A stretch of DNA of 64,000 nucleotides from Synechococcaceae cyanobacterium (GCA_947378425.1 CANCJV010000010.1:16728-80727), one strand, 5' to 3'. Numbered from the stretch's first letter, positions 17,880-27,090 are shown. Numbers and translations are program-made. The notes: generated by a model from the sequence alone, not told the origin.

Positions 17880-19094
17880 ATGCCCACCAAGGGCCAGACC
17901 ACGTACCCGCGTGAGGGCACCGTGCCTGCGGCCCTCACCCACCTGGCGGTGGCCGGCTACCGCTCCCTGCAGCAGCTGATGCTGCCGTTGGCGGGGCTCA
18001 CGGTGGTCTGCGGCGCCAATGGCTGCGGCAAGAGCAACCTCTATCGCTCGCTGGGCTTGATCGCCGCCGCCGCTCGCGGCGATCTGGTGGCGGCTCTGGC
18101 GGCCGAAGGGGGCCTGCCGGCAGTGTTCTGGGCGGGGCCGCAGCACACCAGCGCAGCGATGCGTCGCGGCGAGCAGCCGGTACAGGGCAACCTGCGGCGC
18201 GAGGGGGCCCGGCTGCGGCTCGGCTTTGCCGGCGAAATGTTGTCGTATGCGATCGAGCTGGGCTACTCGGCCGACGACCAGACCAGCGCCTTCGTGCTCG
18301 ATCCGCAGATCAAATGTGAGTGGATCTGGGCCGGCGGGCCGTTCCATCCCCGCAGCCTGCTGGTGCAGCGCACCGGCGCCATGGTGGAGCGCTGCGGAGA
18401 AGGGGGGCGCAGTCGCCCTTTGGCGTTGGAGGTGTCGCCCCACGAGAGCCTGTTCACCGCCGTCTCCGATCCGATTGAGGCACCGGAAGTGTTCCAGCTG
18501 CGCAACACGATCCTCAGCTGGCGCTTCTACGACAGCTTCCGCACCGATCGCCAGGCCCCTGCCCGCAGCGGCCGCATCGGCACGCGCACACCTTCGCTGG
18601 CCGGCGATGGCGGCGACCTGGCAGCGGCTGTACAGACGATCCTGGAGATCGGCGATCGGGATGGGCTGCAGGCGGCGATCGCCGATGCCTTTCCGGGTTG
18701 CCGACTGGCGGTGGACACCGACCAGCCGCTGTTCAGGCTGCAGCTGCACCAGCCCGGTTTGCTGCGGCCGCTGGAGATCACGGAGCTCTCCGATGGCACC
18801 CTGCGCTACCTGCTGCTGGCGGCGGCCTTGTTCAGTCCGCGGCTGCCGCCTTTGCTGGTGCTGAATGAGCCGGAGAACAGCCTCCATCCCGATCTATTGG
18901 CTCCCCTGGCCCGGTTGATCGGCGCCGTGGCCGAGCGCACCCAGGTGTGGGTGGTGGCCCATGCCGAGGCCCTGATCTCCGCTCTGGAAATCATTCCTGG
19001 CTGCCGGCTGCTGCGGCTGGAGCTGGAACTGGGAGCCACCGTGCTGCCGGGGCAGACGGTGCTGGAACGGGCCGCCTGGCGCTGGCCGGGATGA
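17880..19094 (+). CDS. AAA ATPase, RecF/OLD-like (ABC-type head)
   Basis: The 404-residue protein opens with AVAGYRSLQQLMLPLAGLTV and a Walker A CGANGCGKSNLYRSLG (about residues 40-55). The ABC-type signature region is LSDGTLRYLLLAAAL. Walker B is LLVLNEPENSLHPDLL with the D-loop, followed by VVAHAEALI (switch His). No coiled-coil insert of SMC length and no TOPRIM domain are visible, so it is one of the short predicted ATPases of the AAA_15/AAA_21 type. Partner and substrate are unknown. Overlap class defence roles exist for relatives, but no effector gene sits next to it. Confidence 0.75.
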   Translation: MPTKGQTTYPREGTVPAALTHLAVAGYRSLQQLMLPLAGLTVVCGANGCGKSNLYRSLGLIAAAARGDLVAALAAEGGLPAVFWAGPQHTSAAMRRGEQPVQGNLRREGARLRLGFAGEMLSYAIELGYSADDQTSAFVLDPQIKCEWIWAGGPFHPRSLLVQRTGAMVERCGEGGRSRPLALEVSPHESLFTAVSDPIEAPEVFQLRNTILSWRFYDSFRTDRQAPARSGRIGTRTPSLAGDGGDLAAAVQTILEIGDRDGLQAAIADAFPGCRLAVDTDQPLFRLQLHQPGLLRPLEITELSDGTLRYLLLAAALFSPRLPPLLVLNEPENSLHPDLLAPLARLIGAVAERTQVWVVAHAEALISALEIIPGCRLLRLELELGATVLPGQTVLERAAWRWPG

Positions 19095-19112
19095 TGGTCG
19101 TGCCCTCCATAC

Positions 19113-19745
19113 CTACCGTTGGCACTTCACGGCGTCGGCAAGTGTGATCGACCTGTAGATGTTGCTGACGGTCAGGAAGGCAACGCAGCGCTTCTTGTCG
19201 AGCATGTAGGTGAGTGTTCCCTCGGGCAACCGCTCTTCAGTGACATACTTGGTACCACGAATCATAAAGCCAAGGGCTGCTGATACCGGAGACTTGCCTA
19301 CCAGGAACTGAAGATCGGCCACCGGCGGGCCCAGAACAGGTCCACCGGAGTTGCCCGCGGAACCGCCACTGGTACCCCCACCTGTCTTGACGACGAGCTT
19401 GTAGGTGCTGCTGCCATCGTTCCAGCTGAAGACACCTTTGGCCCCCTTGTCCTCAAACAAGACATTGCTGGCAGCGGCGAAGTCGTCCTCGAAGCGTAGA
19501 TTTTGACGGTTGGGACCACTGAAGCGGAAGCTTTTGCCATTGTCGAACTTCACAAGGAAGGCAGCCTGGCCATCTCTCAGTTTTTCCTTGATCGAGCAAT
19601 CATCTTCATAAACAACATTACCATTTTTGGTCAGGCGGCACTCCGCGTCGGATTTCGCCACGGATTGGGCCTGGGCAGGGATGGCCAGCGTCAATGTCGC
19701 GCCACAGGCCAGGGTCAAAGCGGTGGTGAACGTCTTGCGAAGCAT
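19113..19745 (-). CDS. Exported hypothetical protein
   Basis: ATG 19745 has an AGGAG just upstream and starts a signal peptide (TFTTALTLACGATLTLAIPA, cleavage after AQA). The 210-residue product contains ECRLTKNGNVVYEDDCSIKEK and a beta-rich domain (FLVKFDNGKSFRFSGP; VFSWNDGSSTYKLVVKTGGG), then a Gly/Ser linker and a C-terminal part ending in VKCQR. Three cysteines could form disulfides. The family is not recognised; it is probably periplasmic or secreted. It is convergent with the ATPase gene, 18 bases apart. Confidence 0.6.
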   Translation of the reverse strand: MLRKTFTTALTLACGATLTLAIPAQAQSVAKSDAECRLTKNGNVVYEDDCSIKEKLRDGQAAFLVKFDNGKSFRFSGPNRQNLRFEDDFAAASNVLFEDKGAKGVFSWNDGSSTYKLVVKTGGGTSGGSAGNSGGPVLGPPVADLQFLVGKSPVSAALGFMIRGTKYVTEERLPEGTLTYMLDKKRCVAFLTVSNIYRSITLADAVKCQR

Positions 19746-20235
19746 GGAGCTCCTATTTCTATTTCCAGCCAATCCTGACGATCAGAGGATGCCGCTGGGA
19801 GTTTCGTTACCAGCCGTTGTGATCGGACTGACGGCAATGCGCAGCTGACAGATGAGACCAATGGTGTTGTAATTTTTTCGCAGGGTCAGACAATCCTGAG
19901 CAATCACAGGTTGGACGTGACGTAGCCGGCCTATCCAGCCAGCAACCTCCACCATGGTTCTCAACGAGCTGATGGCCTGCTGCACCTCTTGGTCTAAGCC
20001 TGCAGGTCCGCTGGCAGCCACTGGCTCTGCAGACTGTCAGTGGCCGGCGAAACGGGCGCGGGAGGTTGGCGCCGTATGCCGGGTGTGAACCACACGCCGG
20101 AGTCGGCCCCGCTGGCTCAGCCCGGCTTTGAGGTGGCTCCATGGGCCTTCATCAGCCTGGTTCCAGGGCTGCACCTCAACAAGGAAGCGGCCTCAGACCG
20201 GATGGGGCACTCACGACCCTGTTGCGACAGAACAG
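19746..20235. other. Gap without well-supported gene
   Basis: The 490 bases upstream of the exported protein contain one minus-strand frame (GTG 20021 to 19782, 79 residues) with a plausible helix (DQEVQQAISSLRTMVEVAG) but no recognised family. I leave it unassigned. No RNA gene or repeat is apparent. Confidence 0.3.
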
Positions 20236-21873
20236 CTAGGGACTGCCATCAGCAGCTCTGGGTGGGGATGGGGGATTGGGCTCCAGACAGACGAGCCAGC
20301 GCCCCTGATAGGGAACAATCGCATCGGCGGCGGGCCAGGCGTCGCAGGTCGGCAGTTGGCGGCGGTCCACCGATGGGGGAGTCCCCTCGCTGCCGGAGCG
20401 GAGGTGTTCGACCTGGATGCCAAGCAGCTGGTGGAAGATCGCTGGAATGCTCCAGCTGGCGCGGAATGCGGACTCGCCGACACTGCTCCAGTGCGGGAAG
20501 AACTGATTGCGCTCGCTTGTGCCGAACAGACGAAAGGGCTGGGGTGGAAGCTGGGGATTGGCCCTGGCGAGGGATCGCACATCGGCGGCGATCGCCTGGG
20601 CCATGGCCATGTCGCGCCGCTCCAGCAGCTGGTTCAGCTCCCAGATCCGCGAGGCATAGGCCGCTTGAGGGATCACATAGCCGACGATCAGCAGACTCAC
20701 CAGGATCCTGGTGATCAGACGGGTTCTGGCCGGACGGGAACCGGGCTGGCCAGCCAGCCAGGCCAGTGCCATCACGCTGAAGCCAACGATGCCAACGTTG
20801 CCGAGGCAAAAAGCGCGACCCGGGAAGCCGACCTGAAGCACGTTGTAGAGCAGGAAGGGCGAAACGGTGCACCAACCCGCTGACAACCAGAGGAGACCGA
20901 GACGATGCCGGCGCTCCTGAGACTCTGGCAGCGTGCGCCGGAGGTGCACGCTCAACCAGAGCACCATCGACAGAAAGAAGCTGGAGAGAAGGATCTGGGC
21001 CGGCCTCCAGAGCAGAGCCACCTGGGTGGCATAGACCTCGCGATAAGCACCGATCGACTTGAGCTTCACCAGAAAGAAGGAGAAACTGGCGAACCCCGTG
21101 CGGTAATCAGGCACATGTCCGATGATCGCCAGTCGTGCGGTGACGGCATAGATCAGCAAGCCGAGCACCAGCCCGGCCATGAGGCGCAACAAGCTGCCAG
21201 GAGCCGGGCGAATCGTGCCCAGGCTGCGGCCGAGAGCGTCGAACGCGATCAGCACCACCGCAACCATGGCTGTGGGCTGATAGATACCGAAGGCGAACGC
21301 CACCATCGCCACCCCCGCAACGGCGTCGAACCGGCGTAGACCCAGCAAGGGTGGGCAGGGGTTGTAGGCGATCAGCACACCACCCCAAAGCGACAGCGCC
21401 GCAGGCAGGAGATAGAGACCGATGGCGAAGCCGAAGTTGAACAGATCCAGCAGGAAGGTGTGGAGTGAGATCAACAGTGCGGCCAGGAAGATCCACGCTG
21501 GCGCCAGAGTCGGCAGAAACAACGGCAGGCAGGCCGCGATCGAGAACAGGGAGGCCGCCGCAATCAGCCAGCCGAAGAAGGGAGAGAAGGCGTTCTGGAA
21601 CAGCAGGCCATAGATCACATCCCAGGCAGGGCGGCTCTCATAGGCCTGTTCGATCGGTTGGCCGACAAGGACCCAGTCGTCGACGTCATACGTCGGTGAG
21701 GTGACCTCCTGCCAATGGATGGAGAGGAAGACCACCAGAAACAGAAGTCCCCAATGGAGAGTGGAGCGGGAGCGAAGCGCTGGTGGCAGCGCCGCCCAGC
21801 GGTCAGGGCCAGCGACCTGCTGGTCCCGGGGCAAGGCGCCAACCCTCGATTCGTCGGCCGGCTGCAGGCTCAC
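20236..21873 (-). CDS. GtrII-like membrane glucosyltransferase
   Basis: A polytopic membrane protein with at least ten hydrophobic segments, the first being LHWGLLFLVVFLSIHW. The segment PTYDVDDWVLVGQP after the first helix carries the acidic pair used by lipid-linked sugar transferases. FGIYQPTAMVAVVLIAFDAL corresponds to the Y-Q motif of GtrII proteins. A long polar C-terminal domain (SLARANPQLPPQPFRLFG onwards) is probably periplasmic. The family adds glucose to O-antigen or other surface glycans from an undecaprenyl donor. The start is uncertain: the frame is open to 22035, and the GTG at 21873 or the TTG at 21831 (with a GAGG ahead) are the better candidates because the region above reads as non-coding. 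Confidence 0.65.
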   Translation of the reverse strand: MSLQPADESRVGALPRDQQVAGPDRWAALPPALRSRSTLHWGLLFLVVFLSIHWQEVTSPTYDVDDWVLVGQPIEQAYESRPAWDVIYGLLFQNAFSPFFGWLIAAASLFSIAACLPLFLPTLAPAWIFLAALLISLHTFLLDLFNFGFAIGLYLLPAALSLWGGVLIAYNPCPPLLGLRRFDAVAGVAMVAFAFGIYQPTAMVAVVLIAFDALGRSLGTIRPAPGSLLRLMAGLVLGLLIYAVTARLAIIGHVPDYRTGFASFSFFLVKLKSIGAYREVYATQVALLWRPAQILLSSFFLSMVLWLSVHLRRTLPESQERRHRLGLLWLSAGWCTVSPFLLYNVLQVGFPGRAFCLGNVGIVGFSVMALAWLAGQPGSRPARTRLITRILVSLLIVGYVIPQAAYASRIWELNQLLERRDMAMAQAIAADVRSLARANPQLPPQPFRLFGTSERNQFFPHWSSVGESAFRASWSIPAIFHQLLGIQVEHLRSGSEGTPPSVDRRQLPTCDAWPAADAIVPYQGRWLVCLEPNPPSPPRAADGSP

Positions 21874-22351
21874 TCCTGGGACCCCGCCATTGCCAACCGA
21901 GACCAGAACAGTCCGTTGTTCATGCTTGGCTTGAGGTAGCGCCGGGGTCACAGTACCTGCGAGGCGAGTCTGCAAGGGTGTCACGGAGCGACAGGGAATC
22001 GTCTCCGCCGCCCAGCCTGTATCAGCCCCGCCCACCGGTCTGGCTGCGGTTCGTCAGGCTCAGGTCACTTCATCCCGTCCGGCTTTCTGACGGTGGGGGT
22101 CAGGCCCGTTGGAGAAGGCTTATGCGCCAGTGATGATTCCGAGCGCCGTGGAACTCAGGCAACCGGGCTTGGAGCAGCCCCAGAGGCTGAGATGCCGCGC
22201 CATGGCTCAGCTCACACCCTGGAGATGACCTGCAGGCACCCACAGGCCCTGCCGACACCATCTCCTATGCGGCCCCCCTCGTGAGATGGTCGTGATCGGG
22301 GTGGAGGGGGTTGCTCGGGCCGTCGTGGTGGGACATAGGCCCCTAGACGTG
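21874..22351. other. Gap upstream of GtrII-like gene
   Basis: About 480 bases between the glucosyltransferase and the cupin remnant. Open frames are short and unlike any known family. A promoter for the minus-strand gene must lie here, but none is evident. Confidence 0.35.
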
Positions 22352-22352
22352 G

Positions 22353-22766
22353 GCCACCGCCACGGTCACGAATGAATTCCAGGCAACCGTTGCGTTCAGT
22401 GCTGTCGCCGGTGCGCAGTCACCGAAAGCCACCAACAAACTGCCACTGGTGATTCCAGCGAGTGATGTCACCGATTTGCCGCTGGATTCCAAAGACATCA
22501 AGCACAACGGCATCATGAGTCCTATGATATCTGGCAATTGTGCCAAGAAAAGACCAGCAGCCTTCTTGGCAAGAATCCCCGCAGGCCACAGCGCAGGCCC
22601 GCATACCCATGGATCAGATCTCTATTTAACCACCATCAAGGGAAACTATTTTGGGTGGCGCCTCGGTGAACCTGAAGGCAAACCCGGTGGCGCTATTGGC
22701 ACGATCTTTGTTTCCACCAATAGTTCCCACAAAAATCGTTGCGACAAACAGGGTGTCCATGCCTAA
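22353..22766 (+). pseudogene. Exported cupin-like gene remnant
   Basis: One plus frame reads AFSAVAGAQSPKATNKLPLV (the end of a signal peptide), then VTDLPLDSKDIKHNGI, KRPAAFLARIPAGHSAGPHT with HGSDLYLTTIKG, the metal-binding G-x5-H-x-H box and strand of a DUF4437/cupin domain. No start codon exists ahead of the signal peptide (a TAG lies just upstream), and after GEPEGKPGGA the frame departs from the family, with continuation visible in another frame (SVNLKANPVALL). It is a truncated, frameshifted copy. Confidence 0.5.
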
Positions 22767-23353
22767 ATCATGCATACGATCCGAATGGCCTCGATACCAT
22801 GAAGTAGTCGGCTACGGTTTAACTTGCCCCGGGACTCCACATCACACCCGAGAATGCGGAGTCACAAGTTTTTTCGTCAAAAAATAAACCCTTGACGACC
22901 CATTTCTCAGGCATGAGGTCGGGATTTTAGCCATGATTCTCAGTTGCATTTCAAAAGCAATCCCAGGGTGGGTGAGTTCTCTCTCCCGTAAGCCCTTGAA
23001 CCCATACACCAAGCAGCTCTTCGAACTTCAACTGCCACCCTGATCCTGCAAGCGGAACGCCACACGTTCGGCCAGCGGGACAGGGTGGAGATCTGAGTCC
23101 TTTCCCCAAGGGTTCAGTTTGAATGGATCCCCAGCGGTGACCAGAGTTTCAAGACCACCAAGAGCTTTCGCGGTGGTCAAGACCACCATGGTGGGCCGCA
23201 CTCCGATCCATCGCCCCGACGATGCCCCACCGGGGCCAACGGCTGCATCCGCCAGGAGTGGGACAAGCTGGTGGGCGGTGAAGCAATGGGGCCACTCAGA
23301 CCATTTGGCAGCACTCAGGCCTGGCAACACAACGCTGCGGTTGCTGGCCCAGC
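22767..23353. other. Gap without supported gene
   Basis: Downstream of the cupin remnant up to the hli terminator. One minus-strand frame (23378-23028) contains a protein-like stretch (TAGDPFKLNPWGKDSDLHPV) that I cannot assign. The base composition is mixed, and the block may contain more decayed coding DNA. Confidence 0.3.
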
Positions 23354-23385
23354 AAAAGGCCCGGATGGTCACCACCATCCGGGCC
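23354..23385 (-). terminator. Rho-independent terminator of hli
   Basis: A perfect 12-base-pair hairpin (GGCCCGGATGGT, loop of 4, its complement) occupies 23358-23385. Read on the minus strand it is followed at once by TTTT (23354-23357), about 40 bases after the hli stop. This is a textbook intrinsic terminator for the minus-strand hli transcript. Confidence 0.85.
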
Positions 23386-23424
23386 GATCAACCCACGTTA
23401 TTGTCGAGACAGGCCGGCAGCGAA

Positions 23425-23568
23425 TCAGCCCAGGCCGAGTTGGCCGAGAATGCCCTGGCCGGTGAGGATTTCGGTGGCCAGACCGATCACGAAGCCGAGC
23501 ATGGCCAGGCGGCCATTCCAGGTTTCGGCGAAGCCGACGAAACCGAAACGGGAAGGAGATTCAGCCAT
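23425..23568 (-). CDS. hli: High-light-inducible protein (one-helix, Hli/Scp)
   Basis: The 47-residue product has the chlorophyll-binding helix FGFVGFAETWNGRLAMLGFV with the E-x2-N-G-R motif (Glu15, Asn18, Arg20), then GLATEILTGQGILGQLGL. Hli proteins bind chlorophyll and carotenoid in the thylakoid membrane and protect photosystem II assembly intermediates under excess light. The ATG at 23568 is the only start that gives a normal short N-terminus. It is followed by a strong terminator and preceded by an inverted repeat at 23655-23677. It is the clearest cyanobacterial marker in the window. Confidence 0.95.
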   Translation of the reverse strand: MAESPSRFGFVGFAETWNGRLAMLGFVIGLATEILTGQGILGQLGLG

Positions 23569-23654
23569 TCGAACCCAAGGGGTAGAAACTGAAGAAAAGC
23601 TTACGGGGCGAGGTGGGCTTGTGGGTGACCTCACTGTTCGGCATTCCCTCTGCC

Positions 23655-23677
23655 TGTGATCAGCAGCACTGATCACA
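23655..23677. promoter_or_regulatory. Inverted repeat TGTGATCA-N7-TGATCACA upstream of hli
   Basis: A perfect 8-base inverted repeat with a 7-base spacer lies 87 bases upstream of the hli start and overlaps the stop codon of the DUF938 gene. It could be a dimer-binding operator for hli or a weak hairpin ending the upstream transcript; no T-run follows it on either strand. Confidence 0.4.
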
Positions 23678-24371
23678 CCAGTGGTGAAGTGCCTTCTGCC
23701 ATCCCCTGGCGACGGAATACCAGGCTGCGGTTGTGGGCCGGCATCGCCAGATCGGCCACGGGTTCCAGGCCAAGGCTGCGCGCCTGCTCCTTGATCGCCA
23801 GGGCATCGCGAATCCCCATCAGCGGATCGCCGCTGCGCAGCTGGCGATCAAACGCCGCATTGCTGGCCGCATGGTGGACGCCGCCATCGTGAAAAGGCCC
23901 GTACAAGATCAGCACGCCACCGCGCTTCAGCACCCGGGCTGCGCCCGCCAGCAGCTGGGGCACCAATGTCGCCGGCATGATGTGCAGGGTGTTGGCGCTA
24001 AACACCGCATCAAAGCACTGCAGCGGCCACTGCTCCGGGCAATCGACATCGAGCTCCACAGGCTCGGCCACCCCGGCCCCGGCAGCCAGGGGGCGCCACT
24101 GCAAGGAGCCCGGGCCCGGATCCGGCCCGCCTTCGCTGGCGATTCGCTCGGCGAGTCCACTCAGCTCGAATGCGCGATCGCTCGGCTGCCAGTGGAGGCC
24201 ATTGAGATGTTGAGCGAAGAAAACGGCGTGCTGTCCCGTGCCGGAGCCGATCTCCAGCACCCGGGCCGCCGGGGGCAGCCACTGGCGCAGCACCGCCAGG
24301 ATCGGCAGCTTGTTGCGCTCGCAGGCGGGTGAGAACGGCAGCACGTCGGGCCTTGGCAACGGTTCTGTCAT
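23673..24371 (-). CDS. DUF938-family SAM-dependent methyltransferase
   Basis: The 232-residue protein starts with the DUF938 signature FSPACERNKLPILAVL, followed by the SAM motif VLEIGSGTGQHAVFFA, WQPSDRAFE, and later FDAVFSANTLHIMP and LKRGGVLILYGPFHDGGVHH. The family (UPF0585, related to METTL26) is predicted to methylate an unknown small or macromolecular substrate. It lies 6 bases downstream of the thpR-like gene on the same strand, so the two are probably one transcript. Confidence 0.88.
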   Translation of the reverse strand: MTEPLPRPDVLPFSPACERNKLPILAVLRQWLPPAARVLEIGSGTGQHAVFFAQHLNGLHWQPSDRAFELSGLAERIASEGGPDPGPGSLQWRPLAAGAGVAEPVELDVDCPEQWPLQCFDAVFSANTLHIMPATLVPQLLAGAARVLKRGGVLILYGPFHDGGVHHAASNAAFDRQLRSGDPLMGIRDALAIKEQARSLGLEPVADLAMPAHNRSLVFRRQGMAEGTSPLV

Positions 24372-24377
24372 CCATCC

Positions 24378-25025
24378 TCAGGCCTGGTCCAGGGGGCGAC
24401 GGGTCTGAATGCGGAACAATTGGTTCTGGCGATCAGCGGCCCAGGTGTAGAGGGCGATCTCCCGCAGGATCAAGCCGTGCTGCGGCCGTAGCGCCTCGGG
24501 GCCTGCTGCCTGCTGCCACCAGGTCTCCAATCCGGCCCGATCCGGGCCGACGCCACGCCAGCGCGGTCGGGCCAGGGTGATGTGGGGCAGGGCCGCTCGC
24601 CGCTCGGGCGCCAGCCCCGCAGCCTCATGAGCCGGTTGGCGCCAGCGCTCGATCAGCGCTGCGGTGAGCTCGCCGCCCCTCTCCCAGACCAGGCCTGGGT
24701 CCTTGCTCGGCTTCTGTTCGGAATCGGGCCCGAGCGTGAGCGCAAAGGCCGAGGGGGCAGCGGCTGGTCCCATCGCCCGCCAGCCGCCGGTGACCACGGC
24801 GATGGGCGGATGTCGCAGGGGGGCGATCGCCTGCCAGGCCAGCAGGGCCCGTTCCTGGCCGCAGGGGCCGAGAAACGCCACGGTGATGTGCAGATCGGCT
24901 GCAGCGAAAGGGCGCACGGAATCGGGCAGATCCACCAGCAGCTGGCTCAGGGCCGGCTCTTCAGGCACCACAAGGGCCAGAAACCAGTTGGGGCGGGGCA
25001 ATGGTTGTCCACTCCATCGCCCCAA
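24378..25025 (-). CDS. thpR: RNA 2',3'-cyclic phosphodiesterase (2H family)
   Basis: Two H-x-T motifs, LHITVAFLG (near residue 46) and PHITLARPR (near 147), define the 2H phosphoesterase fold; length (215) fits ThpR. The enzyme opens 2',3'-cyclic phosphates and was named for 2'-5' RNA ligase activity. FLALVVPEE at the start is the first strand. It is followed directly by the DUF938 methyltransferase gene. Confidence 0.85.
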   Translation of the reverse strand: MGRWSGQPLPRPNWFLALVVPEEPALSQLLVDLPDSVRPFAAADLHITVAFLGPCGQERALLAWQAIAPLRHPPIAVVTGGWRAMGPAAAPSAFALTLGPDSEQKPSKDPGLVWERGGELTAALIERWRQPAHEAAGLAPERRAALPHITLARPRWRGVGPDRAGLETWWQQAAGPEALRPQHGLILREIALYTWAADRQNQLFRIQTRRPLDQA

Positions 25026-25085
25026 CTCTGGTAGCTGCAGCGGGCGAAGACCCGCGCCTGGGCCGTGCCCCGCAGGGTTGCCGCC

Positions 25086-25829
25086 TCAGCGCAGTTCAAA
25101 GCAGAGCAGGTCGGTGCCGGGTTGCAGAGCCCTGATCGAAGCGCTCAGACCCGTGGCCAGGCCCAGGCCATCGCCCTGACGCAGGCGACCGCTGCGCACG
25201 CCGGCTGGCCCCTGAATGCTGAGTTCCAACTCGCCGGCGATCATCTGGATCCAGCCCTGGCCATCGGCGGCCAGGGGCAGCGGCAGGCTGCTGCCGGTCT
25301 CCGGACAGCCCCGCCAGACTCGCACCGGTCGCTGGATCGCCATGGCGCCGCCATCGCCCTCGGGATCAAGCAGCAGGATCCAGCCCGGATCGCTTGGGAA
25401 CGCTCGCTGGTCGTAGCTGGGAGAGGAGCCCTTGGCGCTGGGTTCGATCCAGATCTGCAGCAGACGGCAGCTCTGATCGCTGCTGTTGATTTCGCTGTGC
25501 ACGATGCCCGTGCCGGTACTCATGCGCTGCACCTCCCCGGCCTGGAGGGTGCGGCGATGGCCGATCGAATCCTGGTGGTCCAGGGCGCCCTCCACCATCA
25601 CCGTGACGATCTCCATGTCGCGATGGGGATGCATGCCGAAGCCATGGCCGGCGGCGATGCGGTCGTCATTGATCACCCGCAGCGGCCCAAAGCCCATCCA
25701 GGCGGGGTCAAAATGGTCGGCAAAACTGAAGCTGTGCCAACTATCAAGCCAACCGCCGTGGCTATGGAAGCGCTCGGCGGCGGGTCGCAGCACCAGATCG
25801 GCCTGGGCGAGGAAGGGATGGGTGTCCAT
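25086..25829 (-). CDS. Pirin family protein (YhhW type)
   Basis: From ATG 25829 the 247-residue bicupin contains WHSFSFADHFDPAWMGFG, then VINDDRIAAGHGFGMHPHRD, with the metal ligands His-x-His and Glu (MEIVTVMVEG), and TGTGIVHSEIN. These are the conserved pirin N-terminal cupin residues; members such as YhhW have quercetinase activity. The second cupin is degenerate. The open frame upstream to 25988 lacks family sequence. It is divergent from the HExxH gene. Confidence 0.9.
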   Translation of the reverse strand: MDTHPFLAQADLVLRPAAERFHSHGGWLDSWHSFSFADHFDPAWMGFGPLRVINDDRIAAGHGFGMHPHRDMEIVTVMVEGALDHQDSIGHRRTLQAGEVQRMSTGTGIVHSEINSSDQSCRLLQIWIEPSAKGSSPSYDQRAFPSDPGWILLLDPEGDGGAMAIQRPVRVWRGCPETGSSLPLPLAADGQGWIQMIAGELELSIQGPAGVRSGRLRQGDGLGLATGLSASIRALQPGTDLLCFELR

Positions 25830-25969
25830 GGCTGGGGCGGAGGAAATGACGGCGAGGGAGGGGGCATCGCGCAGGGGCCTCAGCATCTGGGCCCATGGCG
25901 CGATCGAATGCTCAGACTTTGCAGGCGACCGGCCGATTCGCACAATCTGCCGCAGGCGAAACTGGCGGG

Positions 25970-26473
25970 ATGCCTGCAACTGCTCCACCGACCACCGTCA
26001 TCGCCAAGATGTCGGCGACTCTGATGGCATCAGTTCAGATGGCATCAGCGCTGCCGGCTGCAGGGGTACCGGTTCCAGCCCTGCCTGGGGCCCTGCGACC
26101 GTTGGTGCAGTCGTTGCAGAGCCATGGCTTCAAGGTGCTGCTGGCACCGCCCCCCCATCGGGGCAACTACGGAGAGTTCGTGCTCCGCACCCGTACCCTC
26201 TGGATCGCACCGTTGAGTTTTGATCTGGGTATCGGCACCCAGGTGTTTCTGCACGAAGCCGCCCATGCGGTGCAGAGCTGTCCCCATGGGGTGCTGACGC
26301 CGGTGGGCTGGAAGCTGCCGCTGGCGCCGGTGGTATCCCAGGAAATCAGTGGCATTCTGGTGAACAACTATCAACACGGCAATCCGGTGGTGGAGCAGGA
26401 GGCTTTTGCCCTGCAGGGCCAGGCCGATGCCATTCCCCGGCTGCTGAAGGCGCTGTCCCAGCGCTGCCGTTAG
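25970..26473 (+). CDS. HExxH-motif hypothetical protein (metallopeptidase-like)
   Basis: The product (167 residues from ATG 25970) contains FLHEAAHAVQSC, an H-E-x-x-H zinc motif, preceded by RTRTLWIAPLSFDLG and followed by VVSQEISGILVNNYQHGNP, where a third ligand could lie, and a helical end with EQEAFALQGQ. It looks like a short zincin-type domain conserved in cyanobacteria without assigned function. Start is uncertain: ATGs at 25895 and 26009 are also possible. No signal peptide is clear. Confidence 0.55.
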   Translation: MPATAPPTTVIAKMSATLMASVQMASALPAAGVPVPALPGALRPLVQSLQSHGFKVLLAPPPHRGNYGEFVLRTRTLWIAPLSFDLGIGTQVFLHEAAHAVQSCPHGVLTPVGWKLPLAPVVSQEISGILVNNYQHGNPVVEQEAFALQGQADAIPRLLKALSQRCR

Positions 26474-26523
26474 TTGCGGAATCACGCTCAGAGCCGGGCA
26501 GGGCCTGCTGCCAGCAAAGCCGT

Positions 26524-27090
26524 TCAGGGATGGGCGGGGCTGGAGCGCTCGATCAGCTCCACATGCTCCTGTTCATTGGCATCGTTGCGACTGACGATCG
26601 CGATCGCGGCTTCGGTGGCACTGAGGTTCGTGGGTTGATGGGGAAGGCCGGGGGGAATGTAGAGAAAATCGCCGGCATGATTGACCACGGAGTACTGGAG
26701 ATGGTCGCCATAGCGGGTCAGTACCGTGCCCTGGATCAGGTAAATCGCCGATTCTGAGCCGAGGTGACGATGGGCTCTGGCACTGGCCCCGGGGGGGATG
26801 ACGATGCGATTGAGGGAAAGCCCTCTGGCGCCACTGTTGGCGTTGGAGATACCGACAAACTGCTGCAGCTTTTGCTTGCTGAGCGTGCTGGCACTGGGGC
26901 GAATGGTGACGACGCCCCCACCACCAGGCTTGCCGAGCACCTCATCAGCGCCGACGCGCAGGGGCAGGATCAGGAACGGCAGGATGGCGAGGCCAGTCAA
27001 CAGGGGCCTGCGGCGTATGTAGGCGGTATCGCTGCACTCAAGCCTGGCACCGATACCACCGGAAAGAATGCTCAGCAAGCGGCTCATCAT
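26524..27090 (-). CDS. Exported cupin-domain protein
   Basis: The 188-residue protein has an N-terminal hydrophobic segment after three arginines (RRRPLLTGLAILPFLILPL), a possible Tat or Sec signal. The cupin motif follows: PPGASARAHRHLGSESAIYL, then GDFLYIPPGLPHQPTNLS, giving the usual His/Glu/His metal site. The ligand is unknown. It is convergent with the HExxH gene and separated by 122 bases from the upstream monooxygenase on the same strand. Confidence 0.7.
   Translation of the reverse strand: MMSRLLSILSGGIGARLECSDTAYIRRRPLLTGLAILPFLILPLRVGADEVLGKPGGGGVVTIRPSASTLSKQKLQQFVGISNANSGARGLSLNRIVIPPGASARAHRHLGSESAIYLIQGTVLTRYGDHLQYSVVNHAGDFLYIPPGLPHQPTNLSATEAAIAIVSRNDANEQEHVELIERSSPAHP

Noticed and set aside
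23655..23677. CRP/NtcA-type binding site
   Set aside because: The half-sites TGTGA and TCACA are 13 bases apart, not 6 as in the CRP consensus, and no NtcA GTA-N8-TAC is present; kept only as an unassigned inverted repeat.
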